A stretch of 64,000 nucleotides of DNA, from assembly GCF_000519305.1 (NCBI RefSeq), contig NZ_JAFG01000005.1:438018-502017 (forward strand), read 5' to 3'. Positions 32,158 through 40,830 of the stretch are shown here, in pieces. Under the pieces are notes generated by a model, which saw only the letters and a list, made by a program, of their open reading frames with translations, was not told where the DNA came from and ran no database searches. The stretch is from Mesorhizobium ciceri WSM4083. GTDB taxonomy: Bacteria > Pseudomonadota > Alphaproteobacteria > Rhizobiales > Rhizobiaceae. The position numbers and the translations under genes are program-made. Position 1 is the first letter of the stretch; each line of letters begins with the position of its first letter.

Positions 32158-33111
32158 TCAGAACTTGAAATTCGACATCTTGAACATCATCAGGTTGCCC
32201 AGCATCAGCCAAGTGATCGACCCGCCAAGCAGATACCAGGTCTTTGGCTCGCCCCAGACGTCGCTGTAGAACCCCGGCATCAGTGCCATGATGGCGGCAA
32301 ACAGCAACGCCGGCACCGCCGTCAGTATGTAGGCCGACATCCGGCCTTCTGTCGCAATGGCGCGCACCTTGCGGCGCAGCTTGCCGCGCTCGCGGATCGT
32401 CGTCGCCAAGCCATCGAGTATCTCGCGCAGATTGCCGCCCGAACTGGTCTGGATCGAGACGGCGGTGACGAACAGCGGCAGGTCTTCCTGGCCGACCCGG
32501 TCGAACAGCGAGTTCAACGCCGAAACCAGATCGGAGCCATAGGTCACTTCGTCGGCGATGACGCCGAACTCGCTGCCGATCGGGTCGGGCATCTCGCGCG
32601 CCACCATGGCGATCGCCACCGGCACAGGGTGGCCGGCCTTCAGGCCACGCGTGATCAGTTCAAGCGCCTCCGGCAATTGCATGCCGAACCGCTTCAGCCG
32701 GCGCTTGCGCTTGAAACGCAAAGTCAGCACCGGCAATAGCGGCATGAGCACCACAAACAGGACGAACCCCATCAGCAGCGGAAAGCCGTACCAGATGGCG
32801 ACCAAGGCCATCGCCATCGCCACGCCGCAGGTGATCGTCAGGAATTTCGACAGCGGCATGATCATACCCGACTGGGTTCGCAGAGCCCGAAACCGGTCCG
32901 CCGAAAACAGCGGCGTGCCCGCGTCAAGTCCGCGCTCCTTGCGCAGTTGGACGAGCACCTGCTCCTGGCTGATCTTGTTTTCCTGCAGCTTCATGCGCCG
33001 ATTGATGGCGGTGCGCTTGTCGCTGCGGCCGGCATAAAGCAGATAGCAGGCCTCGGCGATCAGAATGCCGGTCAGCGCGGCCGCGGCATAGACGACATAG
33101 ATCGCGCTCAT
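32158..33111 (-). CDS. tadB: pilus assembly inner-membrane protein TadB
   Basis: The 317-residue protein has an N-terminal helix, a pair of central helices (about 95-140) and a C-terminal pair, with a T2SF domain. Conserved LPEALELITRGLKAGHPV and SSGGNLREILDGLATTIRER are seen. The ATG at 33111 (MSAIYVVY) is chosen; the open frame to 33303 overlaps cpaF and is not credible. It works with TadC and the ATPase CpaF. Confidence 0.93.
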   Translation of the reverse strand: MSAIYVVYAAAALTGILIAEACYLLYAGRSDKRTAINRRMKLQENKISQEQVLVQLRKERGLDAGTPLFSADRFRALRTQSGMIMPLSKFLTITCGVAMAMALVAIWYGFPLLMGFVLFVVLMPLLPVLTLRFKRKRRLKRFGMQLPEALELITRGLKAGHPVPVAIAMVAREMPDPIGSEFGVIADEVTYGSDLVSALNSLFDRVGQEDLPLFVTAVSIQTSSGGNLREILDGLATTIRERGKLRRKVRAIATEGRMSAYILTAVPALLFAAIMALMPGFYSDVWGEPKTWYLLGGSITWLMLGNLMMFKMSNFKF

Positions 33112-33127
33112 TCCATCGAACACCTGG

Positions 33128-34549
33128 CTACTCCTGCGGCCGACCGGGTTCGAAATATCGTCCGGGAAACTCGATGCCCATGGCGCGCAGATCCTCAAGG
33201 AAGCGCGGCCGGATGCCGGTCGCCTCGTAGTGGCCGAGAATCTTGCCGTCGGCCTCCATGCCGGTACGCACGAAGCGGAATATCTCCTGCATCTGGATGA
33301 CATCGCCTTCCATGCCGGTCACCTCGGCGACACTGGTCACCTTGCGCTTGCCGTCGGACAGGCGCGTCAGCTGGACGATCAGGTCGAGCGCGCTGGCGAT
33401 CTGGCTGCGGATCGACTGCACCGTCATCGGCATGCCGGTCATGCCAAGCATCTGCTCGAGCCGCGAAATGGCGTCGCGAGGCGTGTTGGCATGGATGGTC
33501 GCCATCGACCCTTCGTGGCCGGTGTTCATTGCCTGCAGCATGTCGAAGGCCTCCTCGCCGCGGCACTCGCCGAGGATGACGCGGTCGGGGCGCATGCGCA
33601 GTGCGTTCTTGACCAGGTCGCGCTGCTTCAGCTCGCCATGGCCTTCGATGTTGGCCGGCCGCGTTTCCATGCGTGCGACATGCGGCTGCTGCAGCTGGAG
33701 CTCGGCCGCGTCCTCGATGGTGATCAGCCGCTCGTCTTCCGGAATGAAAGCCGACAGCGCATTGAGCATGGTCGTCTTGCCGGTGCCGGTACCGCCCGAA
33801 ATGATCGTCGTCTTGCGGGCATGCACGGCCGCCGCCAGCACTTCGGCCATGTTCTGGGTGATGGCGCCGAATTCGACCAGTTTGTGCAGGCCGAGCTTGT
33901 TCTTGGAGAACTTGCGGATCGACACCAGCGGCCCATCGACCGCAACCGGGCGGATGGCCGCGTTGAAGCGCGAGCCGTCCAGCATGCGGGCATCGACCAT
34001 CGGCTGGGATTCGTCTACGCGGCGACCGACCGCGGCGACGATCTTGTTGACGATGCGCAGGAGATGCGCCTCGTCCTTGAACGGAATGTGGACCGGCTGC
34101 AGCTTGCCCTTCTTTTCGACAAAGCAGTTCATGTGGCCGTTGATCAGTATGTCGTTGATGTCGGGGTCCTTGAGCAGCGGCTCGAGCGGACCGAGACCGA
34201 CCATCTCGTCGACGATGTCGTCGACCAGCGCGTCAAGCTCGACGGTGTTGATCGCCATCCGCTCCTGCTTGGTCTTTTCCGACACGAAATCATGCACTTG
34301 CCGGCGCATCTCGTCCTTTGGCAAACGCTCCAGCGCGACGAGATTGATCTCTTCGAGCAGCAGCCGGTGGATACGCACGCGCGCATCGAGCACCTTGTTG
34401 GCATTTTTTGCCGGCGCTGTGTCCGGCTTTGCCGGCAAAGCCTTTCGGCTGGTCGGAATGACGACGGCATGATGGGCGACCGGCGTCGTCTCAGGCGCGC
34501 GCTGCGGACGCGCGTCGCGGTTCTGCAGGGTGGAGAAGCGGCTGGTCAT
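33128..34549 (-). CDS. cpaF: pilus assembly ATPase CpaF/TadA
   Basis: The 473-residue protein is a type II/IV secretion ATPase. A Walker A motif GGTGTGKTT lies at 252-260, an Asp box follows around LITIEDAAELQL, and a Walker B/His-box region includes LGECRGEEAFDMLQA. It should power Flp pilus extension at the inner membrane. Its start overlaps the cpaE stop by 4 bp and tadB starts 17 bp after its stop. Confidence 0.95.
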   Translation of the reverse strand: MTSRFSTLQNRDARPQRAPETTPVAHHAVVIPTSRKALPAKPDTAPAKNANKVLDARVRIHRLLLEEINLVALERLPKDEMRRQVHDFVSEKTKQERMAINTVELDALVDDIVDEMVGLGPLEPLLKDPDINDILINGHMNCFVEKKGKLQPVHIPFKDEAHLLRIVNKIVAAVGRRVDESQPMVDARMLDGSRFNAAIRPVAVDGPLVSIRKFSKNKLGLHKLVEFGAITQNMAEVLAAAVHARKTTIISGGTGTGKTTMLNALSAFIPEDERLITIEDAAELQLQQPHVARMETRPANIEGHGELKQRDLVKNALRMRPDRVILGECRGEEAFDMLQAMNTGHEGSMATIHANTPRDAISRLEQMLGMTGMPMTVQSIRSQIASALDLIVQLTRLSDGKRKVTSVAEVTGMEGDVIQMQEIFRFVRTGMEADGKILGHYEATGIRPRFLEDLRAMGIEFPGRYFEPGRPQE

Positions 34550-35760
34550 CCGGCTTTCCTCTTCAGCAATCCACGGCCCATGCCAAACAGCGAGCGCGAT
34601 TTCGCCCGTGTTGGGGCCGCCTCCTCCGGCAGGATGATCTTCTTCAGATCGTTGATGACATTGGCATTGGGATCGATCTCGTGCAGCGGCACGCCGCGAT
34701 CGACCGCCTCGCGCACCAGCCGGTAGTTGTTGGCGATGCCGCCGACGAAATGCTCGCCGAGAATTTCCTGGACGTCCGCCTGCTTGATGCCGTTATCGAA
34801 CATCTTTTGTTCGAAACGGTTGACGATGACGTTGGGCTTCACTTCCTTGCCGGCGGTCTCGTAGACCGCCTGGATCAGCCGCTGCGTGTGGCGCAGGCAC
34901 GGGACCGTCATTTCCGCGACGATGTAGAGCTTGTTGGAACCGAGCAGCACGGTTTCCGTCCATGGGAACCAGGTGCGTGGCATGTCGATGACGACATTGT
35001 CGAAATAGGCCGAAACGAGGTCCAGCATACGCACGACGACATCGGTCTTGAACGAGCGCATCTCTGCTGGATGCGCCGGTGCCGCCAGCACGCACAGTCC
35101 GCTGGCATGCTTGGACAGCATCACGTCGAGCAGTTGGCGGTCGAGACGCTCGGGCTGGTTCTCGATCTCGGTAATGTCGAAACGCGGTTCGAGGTCGAGA
35201 TATTCGGCACAGGCGCCCTGCTGGAAGTTGAGATCGACGACGCAGGTCGAGGCGCCGCGCGTCACCGAGTGATGCAGCTGGAAAGCGGTCTGCAGCGCCA
35301 GCGTCGTGGTGCCGACGCCGCCCGCCGCAGGCATGAAGGTGTAGATCTGCGACTCGGTGTTTTCCTCGCGCCCGGGTCCTTGCAGTGCCCGCACAACGGA
35401 GCGCACCAGATCGGCGGTGGTGATCGGCTTGACCAGGAAATCCGCGACCTTGAGCTGCACGAGAATACGCACCGCGGCCGCGTTGAACTCCTGGGTGACG
35501 ACGACGACAGGAACCTTGTCCTCCAGCCGGCGCATGATGCGCTGCAGCGACTCGACCTCCTCCAGCCTTGCCGCATCCATGTCGACGATGATGGCGCCGA
35601 AGTCGGCTTCCTGGATCTCGCCGCGCAACTCGGTAACGTTCTTCTCCACTGTCGAGAGCTGTATGATCTCGGAGGCGGAAAACGCGGTGCGCGTGTCCTG
35701 CGCAAACGTCCTGTCGGTCGATACGAGCAGGATCTTCCTGGTCTTGATGCCGTTTGCCAT
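34546..35760 (-). CDS. cpaE: pilus assembly protein CpaE/TadZ
   Basis: The 404-residue protein has an atypical receiver domain (about 8-125) and a ParA/MinD-like ATPase domain. CpaE/TadZ places the Tad machine at the cell pole. The P-loop region reads PAAGGVGTTTLA (144-155): both lysines of the canonical deviant Walker A (KGGxGKT) are absent, so ATP turnover is doubtful. Atypical P-loops occur in this family. It overlaps cpaF and lies 49 bp after the small lipoprotein gene. Confidence 0.93.
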   Translation of the reverse strand: MANGIKTRKILLVSTDRTFAQDTRTAFSASEIIQLSTVEKNVTELRGEIQEADFGAIIVDMDAARLEEVESLQRIMRRLEDKVPVVVVTQEFNAAAVRILVQLKVADFLVKPITTADLVRSVVRALQGPGREENTESQIYTFMPAAGGVGTTTLALQTAFQLHHSVTRGASTCVVDLNFQQGACAEYLDLEPRFDITEIENQPERLDRQLLDVMLSKHASGLCVLAAPAHPAEMRSFKTDVVVRMLDLVSAYFDNVVIDMPRTWFPWTETVLLGSNKLYIVAEMTVPCLRHTQRLIQAVYETAGKEVKPNVIVNRFEQKMFDNGIKQADVQEILGEHFVGGIANNYRLVREAVDRGVPLHEIDPNANVINDLKKIILPEEAAPTRAKSRSLFGMGRGLLKRKAG

Positions 35761-35809
35761 TCTGTCAGCCTGTCAGGTCGATCGACCGTTGGATCAGTTG
35801 CCCGTGGGA

Positions 35810-36079
35810 TCAATTGGTCGTGCTGGACTGCGACGACTTGGCACCGGCCGCCTGATCGGGTGTGACGGCCGCGGCACTGCCTCGTTGGGCCGGCACGAGG
35901 AGCCTGGTGTTCTGGACCCCGTATTTCCAGGGATCGACCATCTGCATGACGGTGTTGGCGGCCTGCGCATTTCCGGCACCGGCCGTCGGCCCTTCGCTGC
36001 GCACATAGTCGTCGCTGGTGCAGCCGGCGGCAAAGCCGGCCAGCAGCAAGGCGACGCTCGATCCAAAGACCAGACGCAT
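35810..36079 (-). CDS. short lipoprotein in the CpaD position
   Basis: The 89-residue protein has a lipoprotein signal (LLLAGFAAGC, Cys near residue 20) and a short Ser/Ala/Gln-rich mature part with VMQMVDPWKYGVQNTRLL. It occupies the place where cpaD normally lies between cpaC and cpaE, but it is less than half the usual length of CpaD. It starts 4 bp after the cpaC stop, so it is in the pilus operon. It could be a reduced CpaD or a different pilotin. The ATG at 36079 was chosen; the open extension overlaps cpaC. Confidence 0.75.
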   Translation of the reverse strand: MRLVFGSSVALLLAGFAAGCTSDDYVRSEGPTAGAGNAQAANTVMQMVDPWKYGVQNTRLLVPAQRGSAAAVTPDQAAGAKSSQSSTTN

Positions 36080-36083
36080 GGTT

Positions 36084-37532
36084 TCAATCCTTCGGCAGGT
36101 CGAGGAAATGCCCAGCCGAAGCGGCCGCTGCAGGTTGAGTGACGCGGCCGTCTGCCAGCGCCAAGGTGCGACCGGCATCGGAATCCTTCACTTCCTCGGT
36201 GTTGTTGAGAAAATAGTCGGCGTTGCTGGCCGGCTGCGTGCCATCGGTTGGCTCGACGAGCTTCTTCGACGGATCGACCGGCTTGACCAGATAGGGCGTT
36301 ACGATGATGACGAGGTCGGTCTCGCGCCGCTGATAGGATTTCGACGAGAACAGCGCCCCAAGCACCGGCATCTTGCCGAGGCCCGGAATGCGCGACGTGG
36401 TGATGTCGTTTTGCGACTGCAGCAGTCCAGCGATCATGAAGCTCTGGCCGTTCTTCAGGTCGACCGACGTCCTCGCACGGCGCACGATGAAGCCGGGAAC
36501 CGAGATGGAGCCGATATTGTAGGAGGCCGAAGCGTCGATCGAGGAGACTTCCGGCGCGATATCAAGGCTGACCAGCCCGTCTTTCAGAACCGTCGGCGTG
36601 AAATCCAGGCTGACGCCGTATTTCTTGTAGCTGACAGAGATCTTGCCGTTGTCCTCGGAGACCGGGATCGGGAACTCGCCGCCGGCGAGGAAGCTCGCCG
36701 TCTGGCCGGACCGGGCGATCAGGTTCGGCTCGGCCAGTCGCCGCGCCAAGCCGCGCTCTTCCAACGCCTTGATGGCGATATCGATGGATACGCCGTTCGA
36801 CAGGAGCCGACCGATGATCTCGCCCGTGCCGGCCGTCGGCACTGTACCCGGATCAAGCGAGACGTCGCGGCCGCCAAGGCCATAGGCGAAATTGGCGGCG
36901 TATTTGGCGCCCAGATCCTGACCCGCCTGGCGGTTGATCTCGACAAAGCGGACATTGAGCTGGACCTGCTGCGACGATGAGATGTTGACCGAGTTGATGA
37001 CCTCCTCGGCACCGGAAAAGCGCGTTGCGATCTTGTTTGCCTTTTCGGCGGCGACCGCGTCATCCGCCTCGCCCGACAGCACGACCCGGCCATTGGCCGA
37101 TCCGACCTTGATCCTGGCATCTGGCACGCTGGCGCGAATGGTGCTGGCCAGTTGGTCTGTGTCGAGCGTCACCTCGATGTCGACGGTGCCGACGAGCTGC
37201 TTTTTCTCATCGAACAGCGCAATGCCGGTGGTGCCGAGATTGTTGCCGAGCACATAGAAGGATTTGTCGGTCAGCGGATTGACGTTGGCGATCTCCGGAT
37301 CGCCGATGACGATCTGGTAGAAGGCGGCACTGGTGATGATCGTCTTCGGCTTGCCCTTGGCAACCTTGATCGACGCATTCTTGGTTGACGACACATAGAC
37401 GATGTCGTTGTCGGCTCTCGCCGCCGAGGCGCCGAAGGCCAGCATCGCCGCAGCAGCCAGCGAAGACGCGACAGCCACGGCACGCAAAACGCGCAACCGC
37501 GTCATGATCCGATATGTGAACAGCCCGAACAT
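36084..37532 (-). CDS. cpaC: pilus secretin CpaC/RcpA
   Basis: The 482-residue protein has a long signal region (about 1-40), an N-terminal pilus-and-flagellum-like domain, a BON-like region near 130-180 and a secretin domain (about 250-430). That domain carries GEFPIPVSEDNGKISVSYK-type and FMIAGLLQSQND stretches. It should form the outer-membrane channel for the Flp pilus. I chose the ATG at 37532, preceded by AGGGAC; a GTG at 37547 is also open. It is 30 bp downstream of cpaB. Confidence 0.94.
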   Translation of the reverse strand: MFGLFTYRIMTRLRVLRAVAVASSLAAAAMLAFGASAARADNDIVYVSSTKNASIKVAKGKPKTIITSAAFYQIVIGDPEIANVNPLTDKSFYVLGNNLGTTGIALFDEKKQLVGTVDIEVTLDTDQLASTIRASVPDARIKVGSANGRVVLSGEADDAVAAEKANKIATRFSGAEEVINSVNISSSQQVQLNVRFVEINRQAGQDLGAKYAANFAYGLGGRDVSLDPGTVPTAGTGEIIGRLLSNGVSIDIAIKALEERGLARRLAEPNLIARSGQTASFLAGGEFPIPVSEDNGKISVSYKKYGVSLDFTPTVLKDGLVSLDIAPEVSSIDASASYNIGSISVPGFIVRRARTSVDLKNGQSFMIAGLLQSQNDITTSRIPGLGKMPVLGALFSSKSYQRRETDLVIIVTPYLVKPVDPSKKLVEPTDGTQPASNADYFLNNTEEVKDSDAGRTLALADGRVTQPAAAASAGHFLDLPKD

Positions 37533-37562
37533 TGTCCCGTCCCTCACCCAGTCCCCACTGGC

Positions 37563-38489
37563 TTATTTCTGGTCCCGCGAAGGAACCTGGTATTCCTCGG
37601 CCGTTGTGCCGCGCGTTACGATGACCGTCTTGAACTTCGGTTTCTCCGGCTCCTTGGTGACGGCGTCGAACACCGAGCCGGCCGCGGCCTGCACATCGGA
37701 GGCGACCGATCCGCCGAAGGAGGAGATGGTGGTGACGCCGTTCTTGCCGTCACCGCCTTCGCTGGCGGACCGAAGCGACAGGGACAAGGTGCCGACGGTG
37801 CGGGCCAGCGCCACTTTCTGCGCGCCGTCTGTCGTCACCTCGATGGTCACCGAATTGGAAATCTGCGGCGTCGTCTGGCGCTCGTCGGCGCCCTGCCCGA
37901 CGCTCAGCACCTTGGCATCGGCGACGACGATCTCGGAGGTGATGGTCGAACCGGCGGCCCCTTGCGCATTCTTGGCCACTTCCTGAATTTCGCCGGCATC
38001 GCGCGTCAGCACCACGTCGACGCGGTCACCGGGCGTGACGAAGCCGCCGACACCGGCGATCTCGTCGGTTCGGATGGTGACCGCCCGCATTCCGGGCGTC
38101 ATCATGTTGGAGAGTGTCGCGCGGCCGTTCGGGCCGGACAGCTTGGTCAGCAGCACCGGTTCGTTGACCTCCATCGGCGACAGCACCACGCGAGTGCCGT
38201 CGGCGAGCAACGCATTGATGGTGGTGAAGGCGCCCTGCGGCACGGACTCTTGCGACCACGGGATTTCGCTGAGCTGCGCGCGGTCGAGCTCCATGCCGTA
38301 GCGCAATGGGGCATTCGCCACCACGATGGTCTTGAACTCGACCTTCGGCACAACAGGTGCCGGGATCGACGACGTCTTCTCTTCGGAATCGGCCTTGGCC
38401 TGGCTTTTGACCCAGAAATCCGCGGCAAAGATCGAGATCGCCCCGAAAACGGCGGCGATGCCGATCATCGATATGGCCTTGCCCCTCAC
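37563..38489 (-). CDS. cpaB: pilus assembly protein CpaB/RcpC
   Basis: The 308-residue protein has one N-terminal membrane anchor (about 6-24) and SAF-type domain features typical of CpaB, with VVVANAPLRYGMELDRAQL and an MRAVTIRTDEIAGVGGFVTPGDRVDVVLT region split over residues 130-160. It acts in the periplasm next to the secretin. The start is GTG with AGGGG nine bases upstream; an ATG at 38468 is possible. It is the first gene of the pilus operon here; no pilin or cpaA gene lies upstream, and the next gene is parE on the other strand. Confidence 0.9.
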   Translation of the reverse strand: MRGKAISMIGIAAVFGAISIFAADFWVKSQAKADSEEKTSSIPAPVVPKVEFKTIVVANAPLRYGMELDRAQLSEIPWSQESVPQGAFTTINALLADGTRVVLSPMEVNEPVLLTKLSGPNGRATLSNMMTPGMRAVTIRTDEIAGVGGFVTPGDRVDVVLTRDAGEIQEVAKNAQGAAGSTITSEIVVADAKVLSVGQGADERQTTPQISNSVTIEVTTDGAQKVALARTVGTLSLSLRSASEGGDGKNGVTTISSFGGSVASDVQAAAGSVFDAVTKEPEKPKFKTVIVTRGTTAEEYQVPSRDQK

Positions 38490-38718
38490 GCCGTAAACCC
38501 CTGATGCCAGCAGTTTCTTGTTTTGTTGGGTTCACGCTAGGCGGCATTGTTAAAGAATCAGGAATCCCGGGCGTTGGTATCGGATCTATTTCCGCCGGCT
38601 TGGTTATCGAATGGTTTTGGGGTAAGAGGGGCCAGATCCCCGAACGGAACAGGAACCTCGGTCGCTTGGCGCTGAAAAGCGTGGCAGTATCGTGAGGTGA
38701 TTCGCAGCACCGGAACCT

Positions 38719-40785
38719 ATGGCAGGCATGGACGACAACAACGATCTCTTCGGCAATATGGACAAGCAGCCGCAGCCGGTGCGTACCCCTGCGCGCCCGG
38801 CCGATCCACTGGTGGTGCAAGCCACCAAGCGTCCTGCCTCGACCAAGGACGGCAGCGAGGGCTATAGCGCCGCCGACATCGAGGTGCTGGAAGGGCTGGA
38901 GCCGGTGCGCCGCCGGCCAGGCATGTATATCGGCGGCACCGACGACAAGGCGATGCACCATCTGTTCGCCGAGGTCATCGACAATTCGATGGACGAAGCG
39001 GTGGCCGGCCATGCCACCTTCATCGATGTCGAGCTCTCGGCCGACGGCTATCTCGCCGTGACCGACAATGGCCGCGGCATCCCGATCGATCCGCACCCGA
39101 AGTTCAAGAAGCCGGCGCTTGAAGTGATCATGACGACGCTGCATTCGGGCGGCAAGTTCGACTCCAAGGTTTATGAGACATCAGGCGGCCTGCATGGCGT
39201 CGGTGTGTCCGTGGTCAACGCGCTGTCGGACCATCTCGAGGTTGAGGTCGCGCGGGGACGGCAACTCTATCGGCAAAAATTCTCGCGCGGCGTTCCCGTG
39301 ACCGGCCTGGAACAGTTGGGCGAGGTCCACAACCGGCGCGGCACAAAGATCCGCTTCCACCCCGACGAGCAGATTTTCGGCAAGGGCGCGGCGTTCGAAC
39401 CGGCGCGGCTCTACCGCATGACGCGCTCGAAAGCCTATCTGTTCGGCGGCGTCGAGATCCGCTGGACCTGCGATCCGTCGCTGATCAAGGAAAAAGACCA
39501 GACACCGGCCAAGGCTGAATTCCATTTTCCCGGGGGCCTGAAGGATTATCTCAAGGCATCGCTCGGCGACGACTTCCAGGTGACTCGCGAGATTTTCGCC
39601 GGCAAGAGCGAGAAACAAGGCGGCCATGGCTCGCTCGAATGGGCGGTGACCTGGTTCGGCGGCGACGGCTTCATCAATTCCTACTGCAACACCATCCCGA
39701 CCGGCGAAGGCGGCACCCACGAGGCCGGCTTCCGCAACGTGCTGACGCGGGGCCTGCGCGCCTATGCCGATCTCGTCGGCAACAAGCGCGCCTCGATCGT
39801 CACCTCCGAAGACGTGATGATCTCGGCGGCGGGCATGCTGTCGGTGTTCATCCGCGAGCCGGAATTCGTCGGCCAGACCAAGGACAGGCTGGCGACGATC
39901 GAGGCAATTCGAATTGTCGAGACCGCGATCCGCGATCCGTTCGACCATTGGCTGGCCGACAATCCGCAGGAAGCGTCGAAGCTGCTCGAATGGGTGATCG
40001 CGCGCGCCGACGAGCGGGTGCGCCGGCGCCAGGAAAAGGAAGTGTCGCGCAAGAGCGCGGTGCGCAAATTGCGGCTGCCGGGCAAGCTTGCCGACTGCAC
40101 ACAGAATGCCGCGGCCGGTGCCGAACTCTTCATCGTCGAAGGTGACTCGGCCGGCGGCTCTGCCAAGCAGGCGCGCGACCGCGCCAGCCAGGCGGTGCTG
40201 CCATTGCGCGGCAAGATCCTCAACGTCGCCAGCGCCGGCAACGACAAGCTGGCGGCCAACCAACAGATTTCGGACCTGATCCAGGCGCTCGGCTGCGGTA
40301 CGCGTTCGAAGTACCGCGATGAAGATCTGCGCTACGACCGCGTGATCATCATGACCGACGCAGACGTCGACGGCGCCCACATCGCCTCGCTGCTGATCAC
40401 CTTCTTCTACCAGGAGATGCCGGCGCTGGTGCGCGGCGGCCACCTTTACCTCGCCGTGCCGCCGCTTTACTCGATCAGGCAAGGCGGCAAGGTCGCCTAT
40501 GCCCGCGACGACGCGCACAAGGATGAGCTCCTGCGCACCGAATTCACCGGGCGCGGCAAGGTGGAACTGGGCCGCTTCAAGGGCCTGGGCGAGATGATGG
40601 CCGCCCAGCTCAAGGAAACCACCATGGACCCGAGGAAGCGCACGCTGCTCAGGGTCGATGTGAACGAAATCGATTCAGCCACCAAGGACAGGGTCGATGA
40701 ACTGATGGGCACCAAGCCGGAAGCCCGTTTCCGCTTCATCCAGGAACGCGCCGAATTCGCCGCGGCGGAAGTGCTGGATATCTAG
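38719..40785 (+). CDS. parE: DNA topoisomerase IV subunit B
   Basis: The 688-residue protein is a type IIA topoisomerase ATPase subunit. The GHKL ATPase includes VIDNSMDEAVAGH and SGGLHGVGVSVVNAL. The Toprim domain has EGDSAGGSAKQARDR and MTDADVDGAHIASLL. It decatenates sister chromosomes with ParC. The lack of the extra insert and the length favour ParE over GyrB. It stands alone here, divergent from the pilus operon; 38490-38718 between them shows no other gene. Confidence 0.94.
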   Translation: MAGMDDNNDLFGNMDKQPQPVRTPARPADPLVVQATKRPASTKDGSEGYSAADIEVLEGLEPVRRRPGMYIGGTDDKAMHHLFAEVIDNSMDEAVAGHATFIDVELSADGYLAVTDNGRGIPIDPHPKFKKPALEVIMTTLHSGGKFDSKVYETSGGLHGVGVSVVNALSDHLEVEVARGRQLYRQKFSRGVPVTGLEQLGEVHNRRGTKIRFHPDEQIFGKGAAFEPARLYRMTRSKAYLFGGVEIRWTCDPSLIKEKDQTPAKAEFHFPGGLKDYLKASLGDDFQVTREIFAGKSEKQGGHGSLEWAVTWFGGDGFINSYCNTIPTGEGGTHEAGFRNVLTRGLRAYADLVGNKRASIVTSEDVMISAAGMLSVFIREPEFVGQTKDRLATIEAIRIVETAIRDPFDHWLADNPQEASKLLEWVIARADERVRRRQEKEVSRKSAVRKLRLPGKLADCTQNAAAGAELFIVEGDSAGGSAKQARDRASQAVLPLRGKILNVASAGNDKLAANQQISDLIQALGCGTRSKYRDEDLRYDRVIIMTDADVDGAHIASLLITFFYQEMPALVRGGHLYLAVPPLYSIRQGGKVAYARDDAHKDELLRTEFTGRGKVELGRFKGLGEMMAAQLKETTMDPRKRTLLRVDVNEIDSATKDRVDELMGTKPEARFRFIQERAEFAAAEVLDI

Positions 40786-40830
40786 CCGCCAGCCGGTCCA
40801 TAACAAGGCTCCAGTTGCGGAGACGAGCAT

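Noticed and set aside
38504..38695. Possible small pilin-like ORF upstream of cpaB
   Set aside because: It is on the other strand, has no prepilin cleavage site or hydrophobic pilin helix, and overlaps the expected cpaB promoter.
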